Positions 1 through 6,596 of a DNA stretch of 6,596 bases are shown piece by piece. The DNA comes from Microthrixaceae bacterium (GTDB lineage: Bacteria; Actinomycetota; Acidimicrobiia; Acidimicrobiales; Acidimicrobilacustridaceae). The first letter of the stretch is position 1. Each line of letters opens with the position of its first letter. Location of the stretch: the NCBI GenBank assembly GCA_023264915.1, contig JAHFUU010000049.1:3152-9747 (forward strand), in the 5' to 3' direction. The notes beneath the pieces are model-generated. The model made no database searches and was not told the origin of the DNA. It saw only the letters and a program-made list of their open reading frames with translations. The translations under genes were made by a program, and so were the position numbers.

Positions 1-1
1 A

Positions 2-472
2 GGAATCGAGCGGTGGCAGCTGTGCCTCGACATCACCGAAGAGGCCCTGCGCTACAACCGCAACGCCACCTGGGCGGCCCTGCGCCAGCTCAAGGACGCC
101 GGGATAAAGCTCGGGCTCGATGACTTCGGAACCGGGGTCTCGTCGCTGACCTACCTCCGCGAGCTCAAGCTCGACCTCGTCCGCGTCGACCGTGCCTTCG
201 TGGCCAACATGGAGGACAGCCGTGAGGACAGGGCCATCATCAAGCACATCGTCGGGCTCGCTCACGATCTCGAGCTCATAGCCATCGCCGAGGGCGTCGA
301 GACTCAGGACCAGGCGGACAACCTGTACAAGCTCGGCGTCGACCTCGCGCAGGGCTTCTACTTCGGCCGGCCGATGCCCGTCGAGGACATCGCCGCCAAG
401 CTGCGGCCCGTGGATGCTCCCGAACCCGAGGACGAGTGGAACGCCGAGCGGGTCTACGAGACCCCGTCCTGA
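2..472 (+). CDS. EAL-domain protein, C-terminal part (cyclic-di-GMP phosphodiesterase or degenerate EAL receptor)
   Basis: The window opens inside this gene; 156 codons remain before the TGA at 470-472. EAL domains hydrolyse c-di-GMP to pGpG or, when degenerate, bind it. Visible hallmarks are DDFGTG (fragment residues 40-45), IAEGVET (95-101) and QGFYFGRP (117-124), followed by a short acidic tail of about 30 residues. The EAL motif itself lies upstream of the window, as would any GGDEF, PAS or membrane domain. Two catalytic positions are altered: the metal-ligand Glu of the usual ExTE strand is Asp (LDITEE, residue 10), and the Lys of the usual KIDRSF segment is Arg (VRVDRAF, residue 61). 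The spacing to DD, EGVE and QG matches active enzymes exactly (21, 57 and 77 residues from the first D), so the alignment is secure. Family assignment is firm; enzyme activity is uncertain. Confidence 0.95.
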   Translation, partial: GIERWQLCLDITEEALRYNRNATWAALRQLKDAGIKLGLDDFGTGVSSLTYLRELKLDLVRVDRAFVANMEDSREDRAIIKHIVGLAHDLELIAIAEGVETQDQADNLYKLGVDLAQGFYFGRPMPVEDIAAKLRPVDAPEPEDEWNAERVYETPS

Positions 473-531
473 CCGACCCGGCGCCACGACGCACCGTGCC
501 CGCGGCTTGCTGCTCCCACCGACCGCTCAGC

Positions 532-561
532 TCGCCATCACCGTCCCCACGTCGGTAGCGT
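532..561 (+). promoter_or_regulatory. Candidate promoter of the FAD reductase gene, leaderless type
   Basis: TAGCGT at 556-561 fits the actinobacterial TANNNT -10 consensus. It is followed by exactly 6 nt before the GTG at 568, so transcription starting about 7 nt past the -10 box would begin on the start codon. A weak -35-like TCGCCA sits at 532-537 with an 18-bp spacer. No Shine-Dalgarno sequence precedes the GTG, which agrees with leaderless translation. The same hexamer at the same distance precedes the acyl-CoA dehydrogenase gene. Inferred from sequence only. Confidence 0.45.
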
Positions 562-567
562 CCGGCC

Positions 568-1812
568 GTGGCCGACGACATCGCCGACAGGACCGACGGC
601 ACCATCGAAACCGACGTGGTGATCGTCGGTGCCGGCCCGGCGGGTGCGGCCGCGGCGATGACCCTCGCACGAGCCGGCCTGCGGGCAACGATCCTTGACA
701 AGGCGATCTTCCCTCGCGACAAGTTCTGCGGTGACGGACTCACGGTGTGGACCTTGCGCCAGCTCGACGAAATGGGCCTTGACCCCGCGACGGTGCCGTC
801 GTGGCGGGTCGTCAAGCAAGCAGTCCTCATCTCACCCTCGGGTCGAGAGGTGCTGCTCCCGCTTCCTGAGCGGGGCACGTTCTGTGCCGTAGCCCGGCGG
901 TCCGAGCTCGATGCAGCGGTGCTGGACATCGCACGTGAGGCTGGTGCAGAGGTCCTCACCGGCCAGGAGTGCACCTCGCTTGCCCAAGGCGACGATCGCG
1001 TCCGCGTCGCCACGAGCACGGGCATGACCGTCGTGGGTCGCTACCTGATCGCGGCAGACGGCATGTGGTCCACGGTTCGGAAGCTGACCGGGACCGGCAT
1101 CGAGGGCTACCGGGGCGAGTGGCACGCGTTCCGCCAGTACTTCGAGGGTGTGACCGGCCGAGCCCAAGATGAGATGCTCGCCTGGTTCGAGCCTGACTTC
1201 CTTCCCGGGTACGCGTGGTCGTTTCCCGTCGGGAACAACGAGGCGAACGTGGGGTTCGGCATCATGCGCGGCGGGTCCTGGCGCGTTGGTGCGATGAGAG
1301 AGCTGTGGGCCGAGATCTCGTCCCGACCCCACATCCGCGCCGCGCTCGGACCGGGAGCCGCGCCTGAGGGCCCGCCGAGGGCCTGGCCGATCCCAGCACG
1401 CGTGGGAGAGGTCCCCTTGTCATGCGGCCGTGTCCTGTTCACAGGCGATGCCGCTGCCGCCGCAGATCCGCTCACGGGTGAGGGCATCGGTCAGGCCTAT
1501 GCGACGGGCAGGTGGGCAGCCGACGCGATCATCCGGTGCGGTGCTTCAGTCGGTGAGCCCATGGTCGCGGATCGTTACGAATCCAGCGTCCGCTCGAGCC
1601 TTTTCAGGGACCACCAGATGAGTGCGCTTCTGAACCGAGCCCTGAGCCACCGCAAGGGCGCACGAACGGCGATCTGGCTCGTGAGCCTCTCCCCCTGGAC
1701 ACGGCGCAACTTCGCCCGCTGGCTCTTCGAGGACTATCCGCGAGCGATGCTGGCAACCCCCCGGCGCTGGCATCACGGCATGTTCAGTGGTCCCGGTGCG
1801 TTTGGACCGTGA
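568..1812 (+). CDS. FAD-dependent oxidoreductase, geranylgeranyl/menaquinone reductase (GGR/MenJ-like) family
   Basis: A complete 414-aa flavoprotein. An N-terminal Rossmann motif VVIVGAGPAG (residues 17-26) binds the ADP part of FAD. It is followed by FPRDKFCGDGL (48-58), the PxxKxCG-type signature of geranylgeranyl reductases, by ADG (163-165) in the middle of the fold, and by GDAAAAADPLTGEGI (293-307), the second FAD-contact motif of the p-hydroxybenzoate hydroxylase superfamily. Length and the C-terminal FEDYPRAML...TPRRW segment resemble mycobacterial MenJ, which saturates one isoprene unit of menaquinone. Likely role: reduction of a polyprenyl double bond in a quinone, lipid or carotenoid; the substrate is inferred. 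GTG 568 is the first start after an in-frame TAG at 556-558; starting later would cut the Rossmann motif. It lies 95 bp after the EAL gene in the same direction and appears to have its own promoter. Confidence 0.9.
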   Translation: MADDIADRTDGTIETDVVIVGAGPAGAAAAMTLARAGLRATILDKAIFPRDKFCGDGLTVWTLRQLDEMGLDPATVPSWRVVKQAVLISPSGREVLLPLPERGTFCAVARRSELDAAVLDIAREAGAEVLTGQECTSLAQGDDRVRVATSTGMTVVGRYLIAADGMWSTVRKLTGTGIEGYRGEWHAFRQYFEGVTGRAQDEMLAWFEPDFLPGYAWSFPVGNNEANVGFGIMRGGSWRVGAMRELWAEISSRPHIRAALGPGAAPEGPPRAWPIPARVGEVPLSCGRVLFTGDAAAAADPLTGEGIGQAYATGRWAADAIIRCGASVGEPMVADRYESSVRSSLFRDHQMSALLNRALSHRKGARTAIWLVSLSPWTRRNFARWLFEDYPRAMLATPRRWHHGMFSGPGAFGP

Positions 1813-2002
1813 CCATCGGCGTGGCTCTACCACCGGGCGACCGCAGCAGCGCTCCTAAGCTCTCGGCGGTCTCGGCGAGCCGACAGGAGAAGCCATGACA
1901 GGCGAACACGAGCTGACCGAACGGGAGCAGGAGCGGCGGCGCAGGGCCCGAGGACACGCAGGGATGCCGGCCGGGGTCGCTGGAGCGTTGCCGGCGCCTC
2001 GC
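1813..2002. other. Convergent intergenic spacer with one orphan ribosome-binding site
   Basis: This is the gap between the stops of two convergent genes. It contains no confident gene. On the plus strand a good Shine-Dalgarno sequence (AGGAGA, 1885-1890) precedes an ATG at 1895. The reading frame that follows has a charged start (MTGEHELTEREQERRRRARG) and then runs antisense into the oxidoreductase gene as far as 2491. The part beyond 2003 sits in the antisense phase whose stop codons would need the rare sense codons TTA, CTA or TCA, so its openness is expected by chance in high-GC DNA. Only the first ~35 codons could be a remnant or a small gene. Confidence 0.4.
1966..1995 (-). terminator. 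Weak candidate terminator hairpin after the LLM oxidoreductase
   Basis: Two copies of the self-complementary hexamer GCCGGC (1966-1971 and 1990-1995) can pair across an 18-nt loop that itself holds CGCT/AGCG. The structure starts 8 nt past the minus-strand stop at 2003. There is no T-run, and random GC-rich DNA gives such pairings often, so this is tentative. Confidence 0.25.
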
Positions 2003-3037
2003 TCAGCTAGCCCAGGCCTTGACCTTCTCGAGCAGCTCGGTGGGCTTGTCCGCAATCGGGACGACGTTGAGCACGGTCACCCCGCTGGCCTTGTGGGCCT
2101 CGATGCGATCCTTCACGAAGCCCTCTGGCCCGACAAGGTTGGTCAGCTCCAGGAACTCATAGGGGATGGCGGCGGCGGCTTCGCTATTCTTCCCGTCGAG
2201 GTAGAGATCCTGCACCTCCTTGGCTTCGGCCTCGTAGCCGTAGCGGCACGCAAGCTGGTTGTAGAAGTTGCGGTCGCGGGCCCCCATGCCCCCGATGTAC
2301 AGGGCCGCCATCGCACGCCCGAAGTCCAACATCGGTCCTGGGTCATCGGTGATGCACACCATCCCCCCTGCCACCACCTCCATCGGGCCCAGATCGGCAG
2401 AGCGCTTGGCATGGCCCTCGCGCAGGGCCGGGCCCCAAACCTCGTCGGCCCTCTCGGGGAGGTAGAAGATGGGGAGCCACCCGTTCGCTAGCTCGGCTGT
2501 CATCTTGACGTTGAGGTCTCCGAGCGAAGCAACGTAGATCGGGATCGAGGGCCGCACAGGGTGGGTGATGAGCTTGAGCGGCTTGCCCAACCCGGTCCCC
2601 TCCCCCGCGGGAAGTGGGAGCTTGTAGTGCTTGCCGTCGAAGGTGGTCCGCTCTTCGCGCTTCCAGATCTCGCGGCAGATGTCGATGATCTCTCGCGTGC
2701 GCCCGACAGGAGCGTCATAAGGGATGCCATGGAACCCCTCGATGACCTGGGGACCCGAGGCACCGAGTCCAAGGATGCAGCGCCCGCCGCTGAGCGCGTC
2801 GATCCCCGCGGCTGTCATGGCGAGCAAGGATGGCGTCCGCGTGTAGATGGGGACGATCCCCGCGCCGATCTGCACGGTCTCGGTGAGTGCCGCCAGGTAC
2901 CCCATGAAGCTCGGCGCGTCGTAGCCGTAGGCCTCGGCAACCCAGACGATGTCCAGCCCTGCTCGCTCGTACTCGGCCACCTGTGCGGCCGCTTCCTTGA
3001 AGCCACCCGCGTACTGCAGCTGCATGCCGATCTTCAT
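2003..3037 (-). CDS. F420-dependent LLM-class oxidoreductase (Rv3520c-like)
   Basis: A complete 344-aa luciferase-like monooxygenase-fold (TIM barrel) protein. The N-terminus MKIGMQLQYAGG is the first barrel strand. WVAEAYGYDAPS (32-43) and the block from TRTP (66-69) through GGRCILGLGASGPQ (84-97) to EGFHG (100-104) form the cofactor and substrate pocket typical of the F420-using branch. IPIYVASLGDLNVKMTAELANGW is the usual later barrel strand with its helix. Such enzymes transfer hydride between F420/F420H2 and an organic substrate; the substrate is unknown. The closest resemblance I recognise is mycobacterial Rv3520c, which lies among cholesterol-catabolism genes. The ATG at 3037 has a strong Shine-Dalgarno sequence (GAAGGGGG, 3043-3050, 5-nt spacing). 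A terminator upstream separates it from the hypothetical gene, so it is probably transcribed alone. Family is confident; the cofactor is inferred from family. Confidence 0.9.
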   Translation of the reverse strand: MKIGMQLQYAGGFKEAAAQVAEYERAGLDIVWVAEAYGYDAPSFMGYLAALTETVQIGAGIVPIYTRTPSLLAMTAAGIDALSGGRCILGLGASGPQVIEGFHGIPYDAPVGRTREIIDICREIWKREERTTFDGKHYKLPLPAGEGTGLGKPLKLITHPVRPSIPIYVASLGDLNVKMTAELANGWLPIFYLPERADEVWGPALREGHAKRSADLGPMEVVAGGMVCITDDPGPMLDFGRAMAALYIGGMGARDRNFYNQLACRYGYEAEAKEVQDLYLDGKNSEAAAAIPYEFLELTNLVGPEGFVKDRIEAHKASGVTVLNVVPIADKPTELLEKVKAWAS

Positions 3038-3081
3038 GTCGACCCCCTTCAGGAACCTGGCACTCGTGGCCGGGCGCGGTC

Positions 3082-3111
3082 ACGGTATCCAGAAGTGCTT
3101 AACGATGTAAA
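3082..3111 (-). promoter_or_regulatory. Candidate promoter of the LLM oxidoreductase gene
   Basis: On the minus strand, TTTACA (3106-3111; 5 of 6 matches to TTGACA) and TACCGT (3082-3087; TANNNT) are separated by 18 bp. The predicted start near 3075 gives a leader of roughly 38 nt that contains the Shine-Dalgarno sequence. The -35 box begins 2 bp beyond the terminator hairpin at 3114-3139, so the two signals are packed back to back. Confidence 0.45.
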
Positions 3112-3113
3112 GG

Positions 3114-3139
3114 CAAGGCCGCCCCGTGACGGGGCCTTG
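3114..3139 (-). terminator. Stem-loop terminator after the small hypothetical gene
   Basis: CAAGG-CCG-CCCCG (3114-3126) pairs with CGGGGCCTTG (3130-3139). The stem is 10 bp with a 3-nt bulge (3119-3121) and a 3-nt loop. Read on the minus strand it lies 46 nt past the stop of the 101-aa gene and is followed by CCTTTACAT, a short T-containing stretch. It would stop read-through into the LLM gene. Confidence 0.6.
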
Positions 3140-3185
3140 GTGCGTGAGCCTTCGACGTCCTCAGGTGCCATCGCCCGACCCAGTG

Positions 3186-3491
3186 TCAGGATGCCTGAGC
3201 CTGGTCGATGTTGGACAGGTAGTCCTGGCGGCGCCGCGCGGCCAGGGCCGCCCTGTCCCGGCGCGCCGTGGCGGCCTGCAGCTCGTCCCAGCGGTCAGGC
3301 GTGGTCAGGTGCTCAGAGCCAAGCCGGCCGAGCTCGACCCCGTTGTCGAACCGCACCCAGTAGCGGACCCAACGGATGCCGTTTACGAGAAGGACCTTGC
3401 CCTTGGTGCCGGCGGGCACCCCTGCCAGATCGACGGCTGCGACCACCTTCTGGAATCGCTCGTACTCGGCTTGCTGGGGCGGTCTCGGCAT
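3186..3491 (-). CDS. Small uncharacterised protein, 101 aa, beta-rich core with charged C-terminal helix
   Basis: I do not recognise a named family. Residues 25-57 (VPAGTKGKVLLVNGIRWVRY, then WVRFDNGVELGRL) alternate hydrophobic and polar residues around Gly/Asn turns, as in a small SH3-like or KOW-like beta-barrel. Pairs such as GTKGKV and RFDNGVE look like real beta turns. The last ~30 residues (from about 70) are a helix rich in Arg, Ala and Asp. There is no signal peptide or membrane segment, so it should be cytoplasmic. ATG 3491 is chosen because the coherent fold begins soon after it. Its weakness is that the purine run GGTGGG touches the start codon, too close for a Shine-Dalgarno; in-frame GTG 3563 and TTG 3566 are alternatives that add a Cys/Trp/Arg-rich, implausible N-terminus. 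It follows the acyl-CoA dehydrogenase gene by 125 bp and could share its transcript. Confidence 0.65.
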   Translation of the reverse strand: MPRPPQQAEYERFQKVVAAVDLAGVPAGTKGKVLLVNGIRWVRYWVRFDNGVELGRLGSEHLTTPDRWDELQAATARRDRAALAARRRQDYLSNIDQAQAS

Positions 3492-3616
3492 CCCACCAGT
3501 AAGCCAACAAACGCGGCCGTGGCGCCAATCGGGGCGCGCCGGGCGAAGACCGGGGCATCGCACCAACCCGGGCGGTCACATGGCTGTCGGGCCGAGGCGC
3601 CGCGCCACGAGTCACC

Positions 3617-4840
<1,224 letters not shown>

Positions 4841-4846
4841 CCCCAG

Positions 4847-4852
4847 ACGCTA
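4847..4852 (-). promoter_or_regulatory. -10 box of the acyl-CoA dehydrogenase gene, leaderless type
   Basis: TAGCGT on the minus strand fits TANNNT and stands exactly 6 nt (4841-4846) before the ATG at 4840, so the predicted transcript would start on the A of the start codon. No clear -35 is visible. The spacer region is filled by the 12-bp palindrome GCGGGGCCCCGC (4853-4864) and the foot of the neighbouring hairpin. Confidence 0.45.
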
Positions 4853-4864
4853 GCGGGGCCCCGC

Positions 4865-4896
4865 CCCTGCCCGACGAGTCATGTGGTCGGGCAGGG
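4865..4896 (-). terminator. Perfect 11-bp stem-loop after the lipoprotein gene
   Basis: CCCTGCCCGAC (4865-4875) and GTCGGGCAGGG (4886-4896) are perfect inverted repeats with a 10-nt loop. The hairpin begins 12 nt past the lipoprotein stop (4909, minus strand). No T-run follows, which is common for actinobacterial terminators. It also overlaps the expected -35 area of the next promoter. Confidence 0.65.
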
Positions 4897-4908
4897 ATCG
4901 CCGACCCC

Positions 4909-5718
4909 TCAGGCTGCGGCGCACTTGGTCGATCTGCTGGCACGGCTGGCCAGGGTGGTCCCCGCGCTGTCATCGACGGTCACCGCGCCGCCGGTGAAGT
5001 TCTTGTCGACGAACTCGGCGGTGGCCTCGCAGACCGCGACCGCCTCGTCGCTCGCCAACGTCGCACCGGCACGACCCATGATCGTGAAGTCAGCTGTGTT
5101 GGCGCTCACGTCAACGGAGACCTTGAGGCCTGAGATCTTGTCGTACCAGACGGTGGTCAGGTAGTTGTCGTTGAGGTGCTTCTTGAGTCCGTCGATCGCG
5201 TCCTTGGCAACACCAGAGCTGTTGGGACCCGCAGAGGTGGTGGTCGCCCGTCGCGTGGTCCGTGTCGTGGCGACACGGTTGAGTTGGACATCGCACTTGT
5301 CCGACACGTAGTCGTTCAGCTCTTTGAGGTTGTCCCGGAAGTCGGGATCGCGGTTGAGCTCAGAGAGCTTGTCCTCGAGCTCGGCACCACTCAGGCCCTC
5401 GGTCGCGGCGTAGAGGTCGACGAGGGTCGCCAGCACAGGTTTGATCTGCTTGGTGGCCTTCTTCTGCAGCTTCTTGAGCCCCGTCAGGAAGGTCTCTGGA
5501 TCGGCCGCTGACTCAGAGCTTCCGCTGATGAGGTCCGCCTTGTTGTCCTCGACCGCCGCGCAGAAGTCCTCGACGGTGTTCTCCTTCTTCTTGGTCGTGG
5601 GAGGGGGCGAAGCCTCGGTCGACGAGCTCGTCGTGTCGGGGGGCCCAGTCTTCACACAAGCGGCCCCGGCCGTCAGGAGTATCACCAGCACCAAACTCAG
5701 CACCGCCCTCTGACGCAT
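4909..5718 (-). CDS. Exported two-domain protein, probable lipoprotein
   Basis: 269 aa, no family recognised. Residues 1-20 (MRQR plus a Val/Leu-rich core) are a signal peptide leading to Cys21; the preceding GAA is a weak lipobox (Leu is usual at -3), so lipid anchoring is likely but not certain. A Ser/Thr/Pro linker (24-45) leads to a helical domain (47-147) with Cys53 and Cys142 near its two ends. A second Thr/Arg-rich linker (150-168) leads to an alpha/beta domain (170-266) with Cys230 and Cys266. Both Cys pairs probably form disulfides outside the membrane. The C-terminal pattern (helix, then short strands VSVDV, ADFTIMG, a helix around AVAVCEATAEFV and strand AVTVDD) suggests a small binding domain. 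ATG 5718 is chosen because it starts the signal peptide and has AAAGG 8 nt upstream (5727-5731); the frame stays open to 5859, but that extension would bury the signal sequence. It diverges from the acyl-CoA synthetase gene. Confidence 0.85.
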   Translation of the reverse strand: MRQRAVLSLVLVILLTAGAACVKTGPPDTTSSSTEASPPPTTKKKENTVEDFCAAVEDNKADLISGSSESAADPETFLTGLKKLQKKATKQIKPVLATLVDLYAATEGLSGAELEDKLSELNRDPDFRDNLKELNDYVSDKCDVQLNRVATTRTTRRATTTSAGPNSSGVAKDAIDGLKKHLNDNYLTTVWYDKISGLKVSVDVSANTADFTIMGRAGATLASDEAVAVCEATAEFVDKNFTGGAVTVDDSAGTTLASRASRSTKCAAA

Positions 5719-5744
5719 CGCCTCGACCTTTCTGTGCGGACGCC

Positions 5745-5750
5745 ACACTA
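5745..5750 (-). promoter_or_regulatory. Candidate -10 box of the lipoprotein gene
   Basis: TAGTGT on the minus strand matches TANNNT. A start near 5738 gives a ~20-nt leader that includes the AAAGG ribosome-binding site. No clear -35 is seen. Confidence 0.4.
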
Positions 5751-5765
5751 GCTTCGCCGTGGCAT

Positions 5766-5785
5766 GTCGCCCGGCGCAGGGCGAC
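5766..5785. repeat. Perfect 7-bp inverted repeat in the divergent promoter region
   Basis: GTCGCCC (5766-5772) and GGGCGAC (5779-5785) flank the 6-nt centre GGCGCA. It lies 15 bp upstream of the lipoprotein -10 box and about 32 bp upstream of the synthetase -10 box. The 20-bp size and the position suit an operator of a dimeric regulator, but a chance GC-rich hairpin is possible. Confidence 0.4.
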
Positions 5786-5817
5786 GCCTCGATGAGACCC
5801 TCGTGAGGATCAACCCG

Positions 5818-5823
5818 TACACT
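5818..5823 (+). promoter_or_regulatory. Candidate -10 box of the acyl-CoA synthetase gene
   Basis: TACACT matches TANNNT. A start near 5830 gives a leader of about 28 nt carrying the ribosome-binding site AGGGGGA (5848-5854), 3 nt before the ATG at 5858. No good -35 is present. Confidence 0.4.
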
Positions 5824-5857
5824 CCGGCGACCGTCCGCCGCAACACCAGGGGGAACC

Positions 5858-6596
5858 ATGACGGCCTGGAACTACGCAACCACCTTCGAGATCGCCGCTG
5901 ACAACCTTCCTGACTCGCCAGCACTGATCCACGGTGAGCGCACCATCTCCTGGTCAGAGATGGACAAGCGAGCGGACGGCATCGCCGCGACGCTCCTGGA
6001 GGCCGGTGCCCAGCACCAGGACAAGGTGGCCCAGTACCTCTACAACTGCCCCGAGTACCTCGAATCGCTCTTCGCCGCGTTCAAGGCTGGACTCGTTCCC
6101 GTGAACACCAACTACCGGTATGCGGACGACGAGCTCGTGTACTTGTGGGACAACGCCGACGCGTTCACCGTGGTGTTCCACGGTACGTTCGCCGACCGGA
6201 TCGACGGGCTCCGTGATCGGCTCCCCAAGGTGAAGCTGTGGCTGTGGGTCGATGACAGCAGCGGGCCGTGCCCGGCATGGGCCATGCCCTATGAACAAGC
6301 CGCGGCCAACGAGTCCGGTCGGGTCATCCCGCCCTGGGGTCGAGGCGAGGACGACATCTTGATGCTCTACACGGGAGGCACCACTGGCATGCCCAAAGGT
6401 GTCATGTGGCGCCAGGACGACCTGATCCGCTCGACCGTGGGCCAGTCCAATGCGATCTACAAGGACGACCCCGACTACGACTCGTTGCGCAAGACCATGA
6501 CAGCGCCAGGGCTCAGGCTCGTGCCGGCATGCCCGCTCATGCACGGCACCGGCCAGTACACGGCCCTCATCGCCCTGGCCACAGGTGGTTCGGTCG
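5858..6596 (+). CDS. AMP-forming acyl-CoA synthetase, N-terminal part (FadD19/FadD17-like)
   Basis: The first 246 codons of an ANL-superfamily ligase that would adenylate a carboxylic acid with ATP and transfer it to CoA; the window ends inside the gene. It starts MTAWNYATTFEIAADNLPDSPALI, the usual N-domain opening. NCPEYLESLFAAFKAGLVPV, followed by NTNYRYADDELVYL, is the conserved substrate-side helix and turn. The ATP-binding P-loop YTGGTTGMPKG lies at residues 171-181, and MWRQ after it is typical of the FadD19/FadD17 branch that activates steroid side-chain and fatty acids. The later LVPACPLMHGTGQ is the next conserved motif. ATG 5858 is preceded by a strong ribosome-binding site. It diverges from the lipoprotein gene; an acyl-CoA dehydrogenase gene lies about 1 kb away. 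Substrate is inferred only; the C-terminal domain with the catalytic Lys is not in the window. Confidence 0.93.
   Translation, partial: MTAWNYATTFEIAADNLPDSPALIHGERTISWSEMDKRADGIAATLLEAGAQHQDKVAQYLYNCPEYLESLFAAFKAGLVPVNTNYRYADDELVYLWDNADAFTVVFHGTFADRIDGLRDRLPKVKLWLWVDDSSGPCPAWAMPYEQAAANESGRVIPPWGRGEDDILMLYTGGTTGMPKGVMWRQDDLIRSTVGQSNAIYKDDPDYDSLRKTMTAPGLRLVPACPLMHGTGQYTALIALATGGSV

Noticed and set aside
276..1025. Minus-strand frame of 249 codons
   Set aside because: It covers the end of the EAL gene and the start of the FAD reductase in antisense; Arg/Ser-rich with no motif.
2561..3502. Long plus-strand frame of 313 codons
   Set aside because: Antisense to the LLM oxidoreductase and hypothetical genes; composition is Arg/Pro/Gly-rich without motifs, as expected for an antisense frame in high-GC DNA.
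3521..3540. GGCGC/GCGCC hairpin between the acyl-CoA dehydrogenase and the hypothetical gene
   Set aside because: Only 5 bp with a 10-nt loop and no T-run; too weak to call a terminator.
5719..5859. In-frame N-terminal extension of the lipoprotein to an ATG at 5859
   Set aside because: It would place 47 polar residues before the signal peptide and cover the divergent promoter; ATG 5718 has its own ribosome-binding site.
5954..6544. Minus-strand frame of 196 codons, His/Val-rich
   Set aside because: Antisense shadow of the acyl-CoA synthetase, whose P-loop motif is clear on the plus strand.

Overview
The window looks like chromosome of a high-GC actinobacterium. The support is a strong G/C bias at third codon positions, an F420-type LLM oxidoreductase, a mycobacterial-style acyl-CoA synthetase, a menaquinone/geranylgeranyl-reductase-type flavoprotein, and promoters with only a TANNNT -10 box, two of them placed for leaderless translation. 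An uncultured Acidimicrobiia-like or other lipid-degrading lineage would fit, but the sequence does not fix the taxon. I see no mobile element, CRISPR array, tRNA or rRNA.

Layout from left to right: (1) the C-terminal part of an EAL-domain cyclic-di-GMP protein (+), ending at 472; (2) a complete FAD-dependent reductase of the geranylgeranyl/menaquinone reductase family (+, 568-1812); (3) a 190-bp convergent spacer; (4) a minus-strand F420-dependent LLM-class oxidoreductase (2003-3037) with its own promoter; (5) a terminator hairpin, then a 101-aa uncharacterised protein (3186-3491, minus); (6) a full-length acyl-CoA dehydrogenase (3617-4840, minus) with a leaderless-type promoter; (7) a perfect 11-bp hairpin, then a secreted or lipid-anchored two-domain protein (4909-5718, minus); (8) a divergent promoter region with an inverted repeat; (9) the first 246 codons of an AMP-forming acyl-CoA synthetase of the FadD19/FadD17 type (+, from 5858, cut by the window end).

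The acyl-CoA synthetase, acyl-CoA dehydrogenase and F420 oxidoreductase fit one theme: activation and first oxidation of a fatty, isoprenoid or sterol side-chain acid. Their nearest recognisable relatives occur close together in the mycobacterial cholesterol-catabolism region (fadD19 ... Rv3520c). This is a hypothesis from family resemblance and proximity; the substrate cannot be read from the sequence. The EAL protein and the small hypothetical protein have no evident link to it.

The points most worth a second look are: two conservative changes at catalytic positions of the EAL domain; an identical TAGCGT-N6-start arrangement upstream of two unrelated genes; the stacked palindromes between the lipoprotein and acyl-CoA dehydrogenase genes; the two-domain, four-cysteine exported protein; and the small conserved-looking beta-rich protein. 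I did not find a convincing wholly new multi-gene system here.
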